The notes under the pieces are model-generated. The model made no database searches. It worked only from the letters and a program-made list of their open reading frames with translations, and was not told where the DNA came from. A program made the translations under genes and the position numbers. Of a stretch of 64,000 bases of DNA, positions 33,940 through 45,790 are shown one piece after another (position 1 is the first letter of the stretch; each line of letters opens with the position of its first letter). This DNA comes from Mangifera indica (Eukaryota > Streptophyta > Magnoliopsida > Sapindales > Anacardiaceae), in the NCBI RefSeq assembly GCF_011075055.1, contig NC_058147.1, positions 9,610,001-9,674,000 of the forward strand. Direction: 5' to 3'.

Positions 33940-34512
33940 AACATATGCTTCGTTACTTATGTGGAATTAAAGATTTAAGATTATTTTATTCTGTTAAATC
34001 CCTTAAAAATCTTAATTTGGTTAGATATATAAATGTTGGTTATCTTGCTGACCCCCATAAGGCTCGTTCATAGACAGGATATGTTTTCACTTATAATGAC
34101 ACAACAATATCTTGGCGCTCCACCAAACAAACTTTGATTGCAACGTCTTCAAATCATTCAGAGATTCTAGCTCTCCATGAAGCTAGTCGAGAATGCATAT
34201 GGTTACGGTTTGTCATCCATCATATCCGGAATACATATAGTCTTCCTTTTACAATCGATACTTCTTCTATATTATATGAGGATAATGCAATATGTATTAC
34301 CCAAATTAGAGGTGGATACATCAAATGAGACAAAACCAAACATATCTCACCGAAGTTCTTTTACACTCATGAGCTCCAACATAGCAGAAAAATTGATGTC
34401 AAACAAATAAGATCCAGTGAGAATCTTGCAGATTTGTTCACCAAGATACTACCGACATCAACATTTAAAAAGTTTGTATATAACATCAATATGCGATGGC
34501 TCAATAAGTAAC
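33940..34512 (+). pseudogene. Copia RNase H fragment
   Basis: Decayed pol reading: GYVFTYNDTTISWRSTKQTL, TSSNHSEILALHEASRECIW, then YEDNAICITQIRGGYIK, followed by frame breaks. The tail still reads ENLADLFTKILPTSTFKKL in another frame. These are the hallmark end-of-pol motifs of Copia RNase H. The catalytic acidic residue upstream of GYVFT is missing and stops interrupt the frame (for example after the alanine-arginine near 34070). Confidence 0.85.
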
Positions 34513-35639
34513 CAAATTAATCTTAATACAAAAAAGGGGAGCATTCATCAGGGAGAGTAATTTTTTTAGGCAAATTTTTGAAGTTTATCATATATTGGAC
34601 AAAAGGTGCACTGTATTATTTTTTCCTTCACTAGTGTAACATCCCTCCCTAAAATTATTATCCTTTGAAGGAGAAATATTACAAACTAATATCTGGAACG
34701 TCTATTTTTTTTTTTAAAACTACTTTGAACTAAACTCATTACTAAAAGTATTTAAAAATTATTCTAAGAAAACTGAAAATCTGGAAGCGAACAAAAGATG
34801 TATATATCTCATATGACAACTCATCTGAAAACATCTGAAAACATGAAGTAATCTTACACAACTGTACCATCATCTCAAAAAAGTCAAAATTCAACAAGAA
34901 CATGCGACTGTATGCATATAACATAAACCAAAGATAACCTACTCTAATTGGATCAATCTTTGTTGACCTAACCTTGCCTCGCAGTTACCACGATCACTTA
35001 TACCTATAATCATGAAAGAAAAGGAAGTGAGAGATAAGAACACTCAGTAAGGGGAAAGAATTAAGTAAACTATTTTCTTTCCTATTCTAACTCACTCTAA
35101 GAACTCAATTTCATATCATAACCTCCATAAGAAATCGAGGGGATAATCTAGTTCATTTTTTACTATTTGAGTTATACTTTGTTCCATTTGGTGTTTATTT
35201 GATACTTTCAGGAAGCTAACTATAGAGATTTGACACTTTTCTAAGCTCGAGCTCTCTACCTTTCTCTCACAACACCATTTCTGAATCTGAATTGAGCTCT
35301 ACTATGAGCGGACTCTACTGTGGGTCTATGTCCTACTGCGGATGTGTCCTACTGCAGGCAATGTAGTGTAAAGTGCCCCCTCATAATTCATAGCATATAT
35401 ATGTGCATTATATCTTAGTAATCTTGTTTCCATTTAAAACTATCCACAATCTACTAGACTATATTCTTGGGACAATCTCTGAATCTTGAGCCTCAAATTC
35501 CTTTTCTTGTTTTTCTTTCTTTTTTTCTTCTTTTCTTTTTCTCTCCTTTCTTTCCTTTCCTTTCTCCCTTTTCTTTTTCTCCTCCTTTTCTTTCTTTCTT
35601 TCTTTCTTTCCAAAACTGTAAATCACTGTTCATGAGACT

Positions 35640-36010
35640 GTTCACTTAATAGAGCAGTCTTTTTCGTCATGCAATTTAACAGTCTGAACGGTCTCTAATT
35701 TATACAAGCTATATATTATTGAAAAGAGAATTCAAAGAGATTTCCAACAAGCTATAATAACATTCATGATTCATCAAATAAGACAGCCAAAACATGGGAT
35801 GAAGTCAATGGCAAAAAATTGTATTCACTGTTTATTTGGTAAGACAATATTTTTGTTCATGCAATTTAATAATCCAAACGGTCTCTAATTCATACAAGAC
35901 ATATATCATTGAAAAGATGATTCAAAGAGATTTCTAACAAGCTATAATAGCACATATGATTCATCAAATAGGGCAACCAAAACGTGGGATGAAGTTAGTG
36001 GCAAAACGGT
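35640..36010. repeat. 190-bp tandem duplication within the solo LTR
   Basis: CATGCAATTTAA followed by AACGGTCTCTAATT occurs at 35668 and again at 35858, a period of 190. The units continue through TTGAAAAGA, TTCAAAGAGATTTC, AACAAGCTATAATA and TGATTCATCAAATA to GGGATGAAGT. They are similar but clearly diverged. Confidence 0.85.
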
Positions 36011-36574
36011 AAATATCATCCAATTCTTTGTCATGAACAAACTAACACACATAGATACCCCAAATGGCAAAACAACATTTCTCAACTTCAAAATCATCAT
36101 TTATAACATAGAACTAAGGAACCAAAAGCATAAAACATGAAACATACCAATAATGATTTCACTTACCTTATTTTAAGCTAATTTTTGCTAAATTGACTCC
36201 TTCCTCCTTGTTTTCCTTCTCTTATCACCAAAACCACCTTAAATCAACACCAAAACACACTAAATTATTTATATAATATGCATCCAATATGTATAAACAT
36301 AGGCAAAGGGAAAAAAAAGAAATCTTTTGATTACTAAAGCTTCCAAAACGCTTCCTCTTCTTTTCTTTCTTTACTTGTCTTTCAAAACTCCTCAAATCCT
36401 TCCTTTTTCTTCAAAAAACAAAGAAAAAAGCATAGAAAAGGCTGAGTTTCTAGAAAGGATGGGAGAAGAGATGAAAATGTCTAACTTTTGTCTTTTATCC
36501 CTTTATATATCTGCATACATATTGGTTTAGCTTTTGTCTTTTCTTCTTTTTCTTTTTTTTTTTGTTTGTTTTGT

Positions 36575-36642
<68 letters not shown>
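36575..36642. repeat. (TA)n microsatellite
   Basis: An almost uninterrupted TA array of about 33 dinucleotides within the solo LTR, with one break (ATTATA) near 36595. Copy number is likely to vary and to be error-prone in assembly. Confidence 0.95.
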
Positions 36643-36645
<3 letters not shown>

Positions 36646-36910
36646 GACATATATATTTAAACTTAGAGATGTCTCAAAACATGGTCAAAAGACATAAATG
36701 TATCTGAAACATACCTAAGGGTATTATAACTAGGTTTTCTCCCACTGGATTTTCCTAGTAATGTTTTTAATGAGATAGTTTAAACACGTCTACTACCAAT
36801 TTATAAGACATTAAATAATGATATTTCTTTGCTTTGGTTTTTATCTCATTGAATTTTTCTTTAGTAAGGTTAATATAATTATTCACAAGTGGTGAAAATT
36901 CAAAGAGAAG

Positions 36911-37190
36911 TGTTGCATGTCTGGTAGATTTTTCATCACATGCAACAAAGTTTGAAAATTGGGTGGGAATGCAAGAAGAAGATGAAATTTAGTCAATAAA
37001 AGGGGGCAGTGAATTTCCTATATAAAGCCCCTCGCCTTCATTTGTATATACGCATTTTTCCTTCATCCGAATTTTGCAAGTCTCTTTCTCTCCTCACATC
37101 TCAATTCTTTTACTTAAATAATATTATCTCTCTTTCCATTATTCCTTAGTCTCTTTATTTTTCTATAGTTGCTTAATTAAATTTATAATA
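36911..37190 (+). repeat. 3' LTR of the gutted Copia element
   Basis: 280 bp, TGTTGCATGTCTGG to TTTATAATA, with TATATAAAG near 37020 as a probable promoter TATA box. A GATAT target duplication follows. Confidence 0.87.
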
Positions 37191-37195
37191 GATAT

Positions 37196-40100
37196 TAGCT
37201 TTTAAGTTATAATTTTTCTTTGTCAATGATGACTTTCTCGTATCTTTAATAATTAATTAGTTTATATATTTTTTAAATAAACATGGAAATATTTTTATGG
37301 TGTTTATTATAGGTGGAAGGTATTCAAGCCAGCTTGCAACCTGAATCAGACCCCCTTTTTAGCCCAAACCACAAGTAGTATGGTCTATTACTATAGCTAG
37401 TTGTGCTAGCCTTATTGGTTGTTTGAATCGGGCCCACACTTGCAAACCATGCATATGGGATGACATGACATGACTTGACACTGTTTAAATTATTTTAAAA
37501 AATAAAAAATTAATATTATAATTTTTGAAAACTGAAAAAGCATTAATGATTATTAATATCTTTTGTACTTCTCATTATACCTAGTATATTAATTATTGAT
37601 ATATTTTGAGTTTCTTATAAGATAATAATTAATATCATAGAAACCTAAAAAATATTATTTAAAATATACTTAAAAATTTGAAAAAAAAATTGGAAACCTA
37701 AGATGCATTTATCATTATTAATATCATGACATTACCTAAAAATAATTAAAAAAATTAAAAATATATAATTCAAAGAATTTACCCATAAAAATATACAAGT
37801 CAACTAACTAAAGACTTACGAAAACATGACCTAAAAGACCTTGTCATACTAACAAACTGATCTAGCTCGTTAGGCTCATCATTTGACAAGTCTAGACACG
37901 GTGGACCACATTGGAGTGAGCTCGACTCATCATGTGTAGTGTTTATTGTGATTTCATAAGTTTCAACATCTTTTATTTCACTCAATTTCATACTAAACTT
38001 CGTTTATTTAAGCTTGCTTGTATAAACAGCATGCCAAAAAAGTTTTTCCCTCCATTCAAGTATGGCTAAATAACATAAAGAACCCAACTAATTAACCTTT
38101 TAAGTTTTGTTTTTTAATTCAAAAAATCACCTAATTAGACTTGACCGTTCATACCATCAAGTCATATTTGTATCGTGTTAATTCAAGTTTTAGATTAAAA
38201 ACCCTAAAATCTAACTCAACTCTAAATATAATCATGTTAAAATTTTTTAACCCTAAACTGAACTAAAATATTTTTAGATAAATCTGGCTCAACATAAATT
38301 AACTCAAACTATGTCACAAGTAAAGTAGTGCTAAAACACAATATATAACGAGATAATTTATTACGAAACAACATATTTTGTCAAATGTCAATAAATAACA
38401 CAATTTGTTATAAAATAATACACAAAATGATATTTTATCAAAATAAAATTGTTATATTTCAAGTTATTAATAATAGTTTGTTTATTGTATCAATGAATTA
38501 TAGGGATAAAAAAATAGAATATTATAATAAAGAACTCAAATAAGTTCACAACTTCAATTTTAAAATAATGTAATTAATAACCAACAAAATTAATACTACT
38601 TGTCAAATAAGAATTTTAATTTTCAATCCATATTGTGAGTTTGACTGTTATAAATTTAAAATCATTAATAAGCATATGAATATGACACACTAAACATATT
38701 AAGTGCAAATAAGTAATACTTATAACACACTAACAGAAAAACAAACTTTACAAGTATGCCAAAAAGAGAATAAATTAAGATGTCTTTGGTGATACAGATT
38801 TGGTGTTTAGTGATGCAATACTAATTATTTGTTTATTCGATTATGAAATATGAATTTTGTGAATTAAAACTCTTTCTGTCAAATAAAGAAAATAAAAGAT
38901 ATTAGACATTTTTTACCGTTACGATGTTATATAATATTTATTTAAAATTTTGGATTAGTTTGGATTAGTTCAAGTTGACTTCCTGTCAACCTGAACACGA
39001 TCTCAATTTAATTTTTATGGTCAATGAACTTGACCTAAACTAATTTTCGTGTCGAAAATCATCTCTAACCCAATTTTTTTTTTTTTTTTTGTATCATATC
39101 ATATTAAATTAATGAGTTATATCAAATTTTACTAGGTCTATACAAACTTATCTTGAGAACTAAAAATGGTAATTGAAGTCTAAGTGGAATCTTACAATAA
39201 ATAAACCTTGTAAGTTTTTCTTCCCTATTTGATAATCCAAAAATCCCAATTCTCCAACATTGCTAAGTGAACACAAGCTCAAAATTAGACCTGTCTATTT
39301 ATGTTATCAGATCACATTCATGTTATGTGAATTTGAGTTTTAGGTTAAAGACCTTTAACACTAAATCACTCGAAGAATTGTAGCAAAAATTTTCAATCCT
39401 GATCTAAACTTCAATATTCAGATTGACCCGATACAACTCAAATTAATTTAAATTTATCTATTATTTTCACCATTTTAACTATTTTTTGTGCTTTAATTTC
39501 TTCACAAAATTATCTCAACATACTCTTAATAAAAACACAATATAAAAATTTGTCTTGTTTACAAGTGGCAAAAAATTAGATACTAAAACTTTTAAATTAC
39601 ATCAATACTCTTACTAACTAAATCATATTCTCACTACCGAATAATAAAATAAAAAAATAAAATAAAAATCAAGAATATTTTTTTTAGTTTACAACTATAT
39701 AAATATATAACTAAATACAGTTGATAAGGATTTCAACTATTGTTAAAATTATCCTTCAATATTTTTATAATTTATTCCTAACAAATTCTACTAAAATAAT
39801 ATTTTTCTAAATATTTAAGTTAGTTTTATTACTTTTGTGTCAATTCTAACACTATTTAATTTAGTTTCAAATCTTATCAGATTAACTTAAAATAAATTTT
39901 GTTCCCAAAAATGTCAACCCTAATCCAAATTCTTTTGTGTCATGCATTGTCAGGTTAACAAATTATGTTAAAAATTGTCGACTCTACTCAAAATTATTAG
40001 ATTTTTAGTCCTGAATTTTTTTCTTATATTGTCAAAGATAATTGTTTCTTGCTTTTCAAATATTATAAAGTATTTGTCATACTATAAGCATGATTAAATG

Positions 40101-40440
40101 TCCATGTAATTATAATTCCCAAATAAATTTAAATGTCCATCTGGACTAAGATCATAACTTGAAAAAGAGTCAGTGAAAATTACTTAACGAATCAACTTTA
40201 TCAAGTAAGAAAATGTGGACCACATAATTACCCAAAAGTCATTAATAATAGACTAAATAATGTGACATTAGTTGAAAACATCACAATCCTTAATCTTTAC
40301 AGATAATATGTAGTACTAAATCACGTTTATAATTTGATTGATTAATCATCACAAAACTTTGCAAAAGAAAAAGTAGAGTTTGAATAGGGAAGTTTGTTGA
40401 ACATTACATCAAAACACTTGAGTATTACTTAAAGCTATCA
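37196..40440. other. Repeat-derived AT-rich spacer, no gene
   Basis: No gene is supportable. Most of the stretch looks like old dispersed repeats. A segment at about 38136 begins TAGACTTGACCGTTCATACC and contains GTTTTAGATTAAAAACCCTAAA. A related segment at about 39286 begins TAGACCTGTCTATTTATG with GAGTTTTAGGTTAAAGACC. An inverted counterpart (ATCATATTAAATTAATGAG ... TAGGTCTA) lies at about 39085-39141. These suggest an inverted-repeat element of about 1 kb plus a partial copy, with ends not settled. Confidence 0.45.
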
Positions 40441-40450
40441 CTTAAAACCA

Positions 40451-40459
40451 TATATAAAT
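40451..40459 (+). promoter_or_regulatory. TATA box of the plus-strand GASA gene
   Basis: TATATAAAT lies about 95 bp upstream of the ATG at 40553, a typical plant spacing. A CT-rich leader (CTCTCTCTCTT, about 40495-40506) follows. Confidence 0.6.
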
Positions 40460-40552
40460 TAGGGCAGTTCAACTTCAACAATTACAACCCAAAATCTCTC
40501 TCTCTTATAACAACTTCAAATTTTCTTGCTCATTTTCCCAAGAAAATTGCAA

Positions 40553-42166
40553 ATGTTTAGCTCCAAAACAACTCTTGTTTTGATACTCTTTTGCTTTGTC
40601 TTAGTCCATGAGGTTGGTGCTTTTATGAATATTAATTTCTTCATTTTAATTATTTATTTATTCATGTAGTTTTATAACTAATGGTTCTTCTTCCCAATTG
40701 CTGATAATGGGTTGAGATTGATTATCTTCAAAATTAATATAACTAATATTTATATTAAAACAAAATTATGGTATAGTTTCTCAATTTCCTTTTAATTTCT
40801 AAGTTTTTTTTTGTCTTTTTTTGGTTTTGCCTTTTAATATTGAAGTCATTTTAATTTCTCTGAACTAATTCTCAGTAATTTCTCTTTATTTTTTTGGTAA
40901 AAAAAAAAATTTGCAGCTGGAGATGCATATGGTTGAAGCTGAAAAAATAGGTATTGCCACCATAATTAATTATCAAAAATGCATATTTGCTAATAAAGTA
41001 TGACTAATTAGGATACGTTTTTATTATTATTTTTTTTTAGTAAAACTAGAAGAACTTTTTTGTTAATTTATAATAAAAATAATATCAATAATATAGTCTA
41101 GAATTAGATGGATGGTACAAAGTTAATGACTTACATTGGATTTTTTATTTTTTTCCCTTTTTCCTATAGTTAATTTTTCTTTTCAACTTTAAGTTAAACA
41201 GCTCAAAAAGGAAGGTTCTGATTGATTAATCGACCTTCACACCAATTAACTATAAAATTTTATTCGAAAACCATATGATAAATTAAATCCGATCATAAGA
41301 GTTATAGAGGCTAATCCCATTCTTGTACCAATTAACCTCACATTGGTATTTAATTTTTCAATAAGACTATGCGTATATAATTTTTTGTATATAATTTAAG
41401 TATATAAATAATGTGTTATTATATAATTAAATACTTTTGAATTAAAGATAAAATAACACATCATCTGTGTATCTAAATTATGTATCAAAAGTGTATACAC
41501 ATAAATTTGCTCTTAATTTTTCTCTTAGAAAAAGGATTATACGAATTATGTAATATTAAAATCAAAGGCACATAACTAATACAATAAATTTATGTGTATT
41601 TACTTTGAGTATACAAATGAGTACACACTTAATATGTATTATTACATGATTGGATGATTTTAAATTAAAGATAAAGTATCATCTAATTATGTAATGATAC
41701 ACATAAGAATGTATTATTTGTTTCCTCAAATTAAACAAAATTAATTACTAGATACAAAATTATACAAGGCATAAGAGGTTGGAGATCCATTAAGCTTTAA
41801 ATGAGCATCCAATTTTATTCAATTTTTTGTACTCAGAAAAGGGTTACTCAGAGTATGTAATAATGAAAATAAAGATGGGCTCATGGTTAGGTTACTATTT
41901 CGATAATTAGGAAAAAACTTATGAACACAGTTATAAGGATTTTTGACCCACTGAAATATTTATTCGATTTGATTTGATTTTCAGATTGCAAGTCAAAATG
42001 CAATTACAGATGCAGCAAAGCTTCGAGGCAGAAAATGTGCATAAGGGCTTGCAACACTTGCTGTAAAAGATGCAACTGTGTGCCTCCTGGAACTTCTGGC
42101 AACACTGACGTCTGCCCTTGCTATGCCACCATGACCACCCATGGTGGCAGGCTCAAGTGCCCTTAA
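40553..42166 (+). CDS. GASA/snakin family cysteine-rich secreted peptide, 3 exons, 91 aa
   Basis: Exons are 40553-40612, 40917-40950 and 41985-42166, with GT-AG borders and matching phases, giving 276 nt. Residues 1 to about 22 (MFSSKTTLVLILFCFVLVHE) are a signal peptide. A short variable stretch LEMHMVEAEKI follows, then the GASA domain with all 12 cysteines: DCKSKCNYRCSKAS, MCIRACNTCCKRCNC, VPPGTSGNTDVCPCYA, ending GGRLKCP. GASA/snakin peptides are apoplastic, gibberellin-responsive regulators of growth, and some are antimicrobial. The disulfide-forming cysteines are complete, so the product should fold. Intron 2 (40951-41984) contains AT-rich MITE-like repeats. A polyadenylation signal AATAAA lies at 42253-42258. 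The gene is convergent with a second GASA gene 3.6 kb away. Confidence 0.93.
41360..41735. repeat. Two AT-rich palindromic MITE-like copies in GASA intron 2
   Basis: About 41360-41505 and 41590-41735 each contain a core like GATTTTAAATTAAAGATAAA flanked by inverted GTGTAT/ATACAC-type words (TATGCGTATATA ... TATACACATA). The same core occurs at 43938 and 53349. They look like members of one small AT-rich MITE family; exact termini were not defined. Confidence 0.5.
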
Positions 42167-42259
42167 TTAAATCCTGAAAAAATTGCAAATATGATATGAT
42201 CTTTTAACTTTATTTTTCTATCCGTTCATTCGTCTGGATCCCGTGGTTTATTAATAAAA

Positions 42260-44830
42260 TGCAAGATAAAAATTTAAGTTAAAAGATCCCCGCTCTCGTT
42301 AGTTGTTTCTACGATTTTAGAGAAAAATAAGGTTTAGAGACCTTGCTGTTTTATGTATGTCTTCTTCACAAATTATCTGTAATTAGTCAAGCTTGATGTT
42401 TAAAACAATCTTAATTTGGTTTGAGAAGTATGAGTATTTTCTTTTATATTTTGTTGGTTGAAAAGTTAATAATTTTCTTTATTGAGCCTAGCTAGTGAAT
42501 TCATGTTTTATTAGCATGTTTAGTCGTTACATAAAACATATAAAATATATATATTATATGTTTATTGTATTGAGCGATCATATCATGCATTATTATATTT
42601 TTTTTAATAAATGATAAAATGATATTATTTTATAAGATACCAAATAACGTAATTTTATATAAATATATAAAGTTCAACCTAAACAATGACAAAATTACAT
42701 TTCTTTTTTTTTTTAAATTGAAAATCTCTTACAGTCTTATATTTTCTTTTCAATTTATATTTCTTGTCATTAACTCATCATTTTATTTTTCATTTTATGG
42801 CTGCTAAGAAATAACAATTCACATTGGTGACTTTACCAAGATAATAAATTTATTAATTTGTTAGAATTATTCTAGAATAGTCTTGTAATGATTGATTTTG
42901 ATCTGAATATTTGGGGTCGTAATGAAAACTTAAATTCAATCAATAATGGTTTGATAAATTTTTTTTTCTCTATCATTTGATACTAGAGTCCAATCTTGAT
43001 TCATTTATAAATAATACAAACAAAATTAATCTTGTTTTGTAACACAATCACTAAAGCTTGAAATTTTTTTCGGTTAGAGTAAATGATGTACGACAAGATA
43101 AAAGATTTTAGAGATTTAATGTAATTTCTTCAAGATTGTTTTTATTTAGGGTTTTAAGTTTTTTTTAAATTAATATTTAATTCTTAAGATTTTTTTTTTT
43201 TAATTCTTAAAGATGATATCTATATAATTTAAATGTGACTTGATTATAGAGGATAAAAGTGTGACATTAATTATTTATTATTGTTAAATTTCTTCGTGCA
43301 AAATAGTAAAATAAACTATTGTGAATTATTAATTAGCTATATTATGTGTTTGAGAGAATATATTTGAATTTTGGCTGTGTACCTTGTTTAAGCATTGAGA
43401 CTATTATTTGAATATCAATTATATATTATGATATATTAAGTTAAATTGTCGATAAAACACATTGATTTAAAATGTTATACTAATTTTAATATGTGTTTTA
43501 TGAAAAGTGTTAAAAGTATAATTGATAATATTGTATTTTTAAAAACGGTATTATTAATGAAGTATAGATTATACTTTGTGTAAACAATACTTTGTTGGCA
43601 TGGTAAATATGGTAGAGCTCAGTTATGTAAAAAAAATTCATCCCGCTGTTTTTTCTAAGCTTTTTGCTTAAACAGAAAAGTTCAAGATTCCCTTGAATGA
43701 CTGAGTTGAAATCTTTTCAGCTTTTGAGGTAAGAAATCCCTTCGAACTTACCTGTCCAATTTGTAACATAATCACAAGAGTAGAAAATGTTCTTATTGCC
43801 AAGTGATATATATCATACCCAGAAAACTGAATACAAAATATTTTCTTTGGCATATACAACATTTGTTAATCGATAAAATTATATGTACCTATTTTAAATA
43901 CATAAATAAATATATATTTGATAATATCATTATCTGATTAAATAATTTTAAATTAATGATAAACTAATATTTAATCATATAATAAAATACATAAATATAT
44001 ATCTATTTATATATTTAAAATATATACATGTAATATTACTACCATACACAATAAATTTTAAAAAATTTTTATTTTATGATTCGTATTGATTTTATAATTG
44101 ATTTATATTGTAAGTTGACTTTTTAAATTTAAAAATATAATCTAAACACCATTTAGTCAAATGTAACAAGGACATCAGTGTAAAAGCAAGTCTTACTCTT
44201 AGAGAGCTTGTTTACTTTTATGGCTTTTTCCACCTTAATTTTATTGGTCAGTACAAACCTTTAATTATTTTGATTTGACACTAAATCATTTTATTACATA
44301 TAAATTAAGGGGAAGAATTCTTATACCGAAATTGTAAAACAAACCTTAATCAGGGAAATTGAAATTTTTACCCTTATTTAAGTTTACGTATATATTTATA
44401 TCATTTTTTTTTTTACATTCTAATATTTTTACCACTTTATAGGATAAGATGTATAAATTGCCCTTATCTTCAACCTTGAGAAACTAAAACTAAGTTTTCA
44501 GTATTACTTACTTTTAATACATTATAGAGAGAGAAAATGTATAGATATTTAGTATCAATATTTGAAATAAGATTTATATTTATATGTTAGATAAGATCAA
44601 GTGAATTTAAAATTGTTGAGTTTAAATTTTTTAGATTAAATGTATAAAAATTGTAAACTCAATTGATCTTATCAGCCGAAATTTTTAAAGCAACACATGA
44701 AAAGATAATCCAAGAAACCACCTATGAAGAGCATGCACTGAAGTACTTAGTGTTGAATATGCTAAAAATACATCAATATATATATATATATATTGATGTA
44801 TCAAAACAAAAATAAATTGTAGAATCTTGC
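42260..44830. other. Spacer between the GASA genes, no gene
   Basis: AT-rich DNA without a supportable frame. It contains a MITE-like copy at about 43880-44035 (core GATTAAATAATTTTAAATTA) and a TA-rich hairpin near 44775-44800 (CATCAATATATA ... TATATTGATG). Otherwise I see nothing. Confidence 0.5.
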
Positions 44831-44834
44831 AGGG

Positions 44835-45030
44835 AAAAATTTACAGAAGCATGAGAGAATAATTTTTATTGCAGAATTTTGCAGGGAATAACTTGACTTG
44901 CAGGGAATTATTGGTGCAATAGTATTCACGTGAAAAATTTACAGAAGCATGAGAGAATAATTTTTATTGCAGAATCTTGTAGGGAATAACTTGACTTGTA
45001 GGGAATTATTGGTGCAATAGTATTCACGTG
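44835..45030. repeat. 98-bp tandem duplication, each unit ending in CACGTG
   Basis: The units are 44835-44932 and 44933-45030. Both run AAAAATTTACAGAAGCATG ... ATTGCAGAAT(T/C)TTG(C/T)AGGG ... GGAATTATTGGTGCAATAG and end TATTCACGTG. Only about three differences are visible, so the duplication is recent. The pair is framed by TA-rich stretches and by ATGCTAAA/TTTAGCAT inverted words (about 44758 and 45038), suggesting it lies inside a small inverted-repeat element. Confidence 0.92.
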
Positions 45031-45790
45031 ATTCATCTTTAGCATACATATATATATATATGCAGGAGTTACATCAATAGGGATATTTTAGAAAAATGAA
45101 ATATTATTGTGGTATTTTTGTTTAGAGTTTGAGATGGGTGTTATATATGTATACATGGTTAAAAAAAAAAAAGATAAAAATTTCAATTTCACCCCTAATT
45201 ATTTGCCCCAAATAATTCTTAAAAATTTGTAAATCCTTAGAATGTTAGACTCATCAATCAAGGCACGTCACCAAGTCAAAAAAAAAAAAAATTACAATAG
45301 CAATACCAAATCATTTTTCCCCGTAATCTATTCTTAAAATTTTACAAGTTTAAGAATAATAATAGGTTTTTCATTCAAAAGATGTTGCTCGATTGATATT
45401 GTAGTAGTACCTATAACTATGCGTTTATATATTATTCTCTTCAATGAATCATATATAAATCTTATTTGTTACACATAAATAAAGGAGGAAAAAATACAAT
45501 ACCAAATCTGCAAAACAAACCCCAACTCTTTTTCCCAAATTATTCCTAAAAATTTTCAGAAACCTTGAATGTTGTATCGATCCATCATTCAAGGGACAAT
45601 ACCAACTTGCAAAACAAAGTTAATTGTTTATTCCTTCTTTTTTTTTCTCATTACTCTTAAAAAATTATAAGTCCTTGAATATTAGATGGGACATTTCCCA
45701 ATCAGTATTGTAGTTTACCGATAAATTATATAATATAATTGAGCAACAATAATGATTCTCCCCTCTTTTCAATGGAGTTGGGATTCATTT

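Larger units (their letters stand above)
34635..36728 (-). mobile_element. Solo LTR of a large Gypsy-type element, reversed
   Basis: It begins (plus strand) TGTAACATCCCTCCCTAAAA and ends CCTAAGGGTATTATA, flanked by perfect 5-bp duplications ACTAG (34630-34634, 36729-36733). It interrupts the Copia 3' untranslated sequence, which reads straight through when it is removed. Read on the minus strand it runs from TATAATACCC to GGGATGTTACA, the form of long plant Gypsy LTRs. At 2094 bp with no internal genes it is best read as a solo LTR. It contains a pyrimidine tract (35500-35612), a 190-bp tandem duplication and a (TA)n array. A relative in the opposite orientation lies at 59070-60128. Confidence 0.75.
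32746..37190 (+). mobile_element. Gutted Copia element with an inserted solo LTR
   Basis: The LTRs start TGTTGCATGTCTGGT and end AATTTATAA(C/T)A. They are flanked by the perfect 5-bp duplication GATAT (32741-32745 and 37191-37195). Internally only RNase H-like pol (about 33940-34512) and the 3' untranslated part with a purine tract (AAAAAAGGGGAG at about 34530) remain. Gag, protease, integrase and most of RT are missing. A reversed solo LTR (34635-36728) interrupts the 3' untranslated part. Without that insert the remnant is about 2.3 kb. Confidence 0.88.

Noticed and set aside
35467..35649. Phe/Leu/Ser-rich frame resembling a membrane peptide
   Set aside because: It is the pyrimidine tract of the solo LTR, the counterpart of the purine tract at 59.1 kb.
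37800..37991. 63-codon minus-strand frame with acidic composition
   Set aside because: No homologue was recognised and it is surrounded by old repeats; there is no splice-supported extension.
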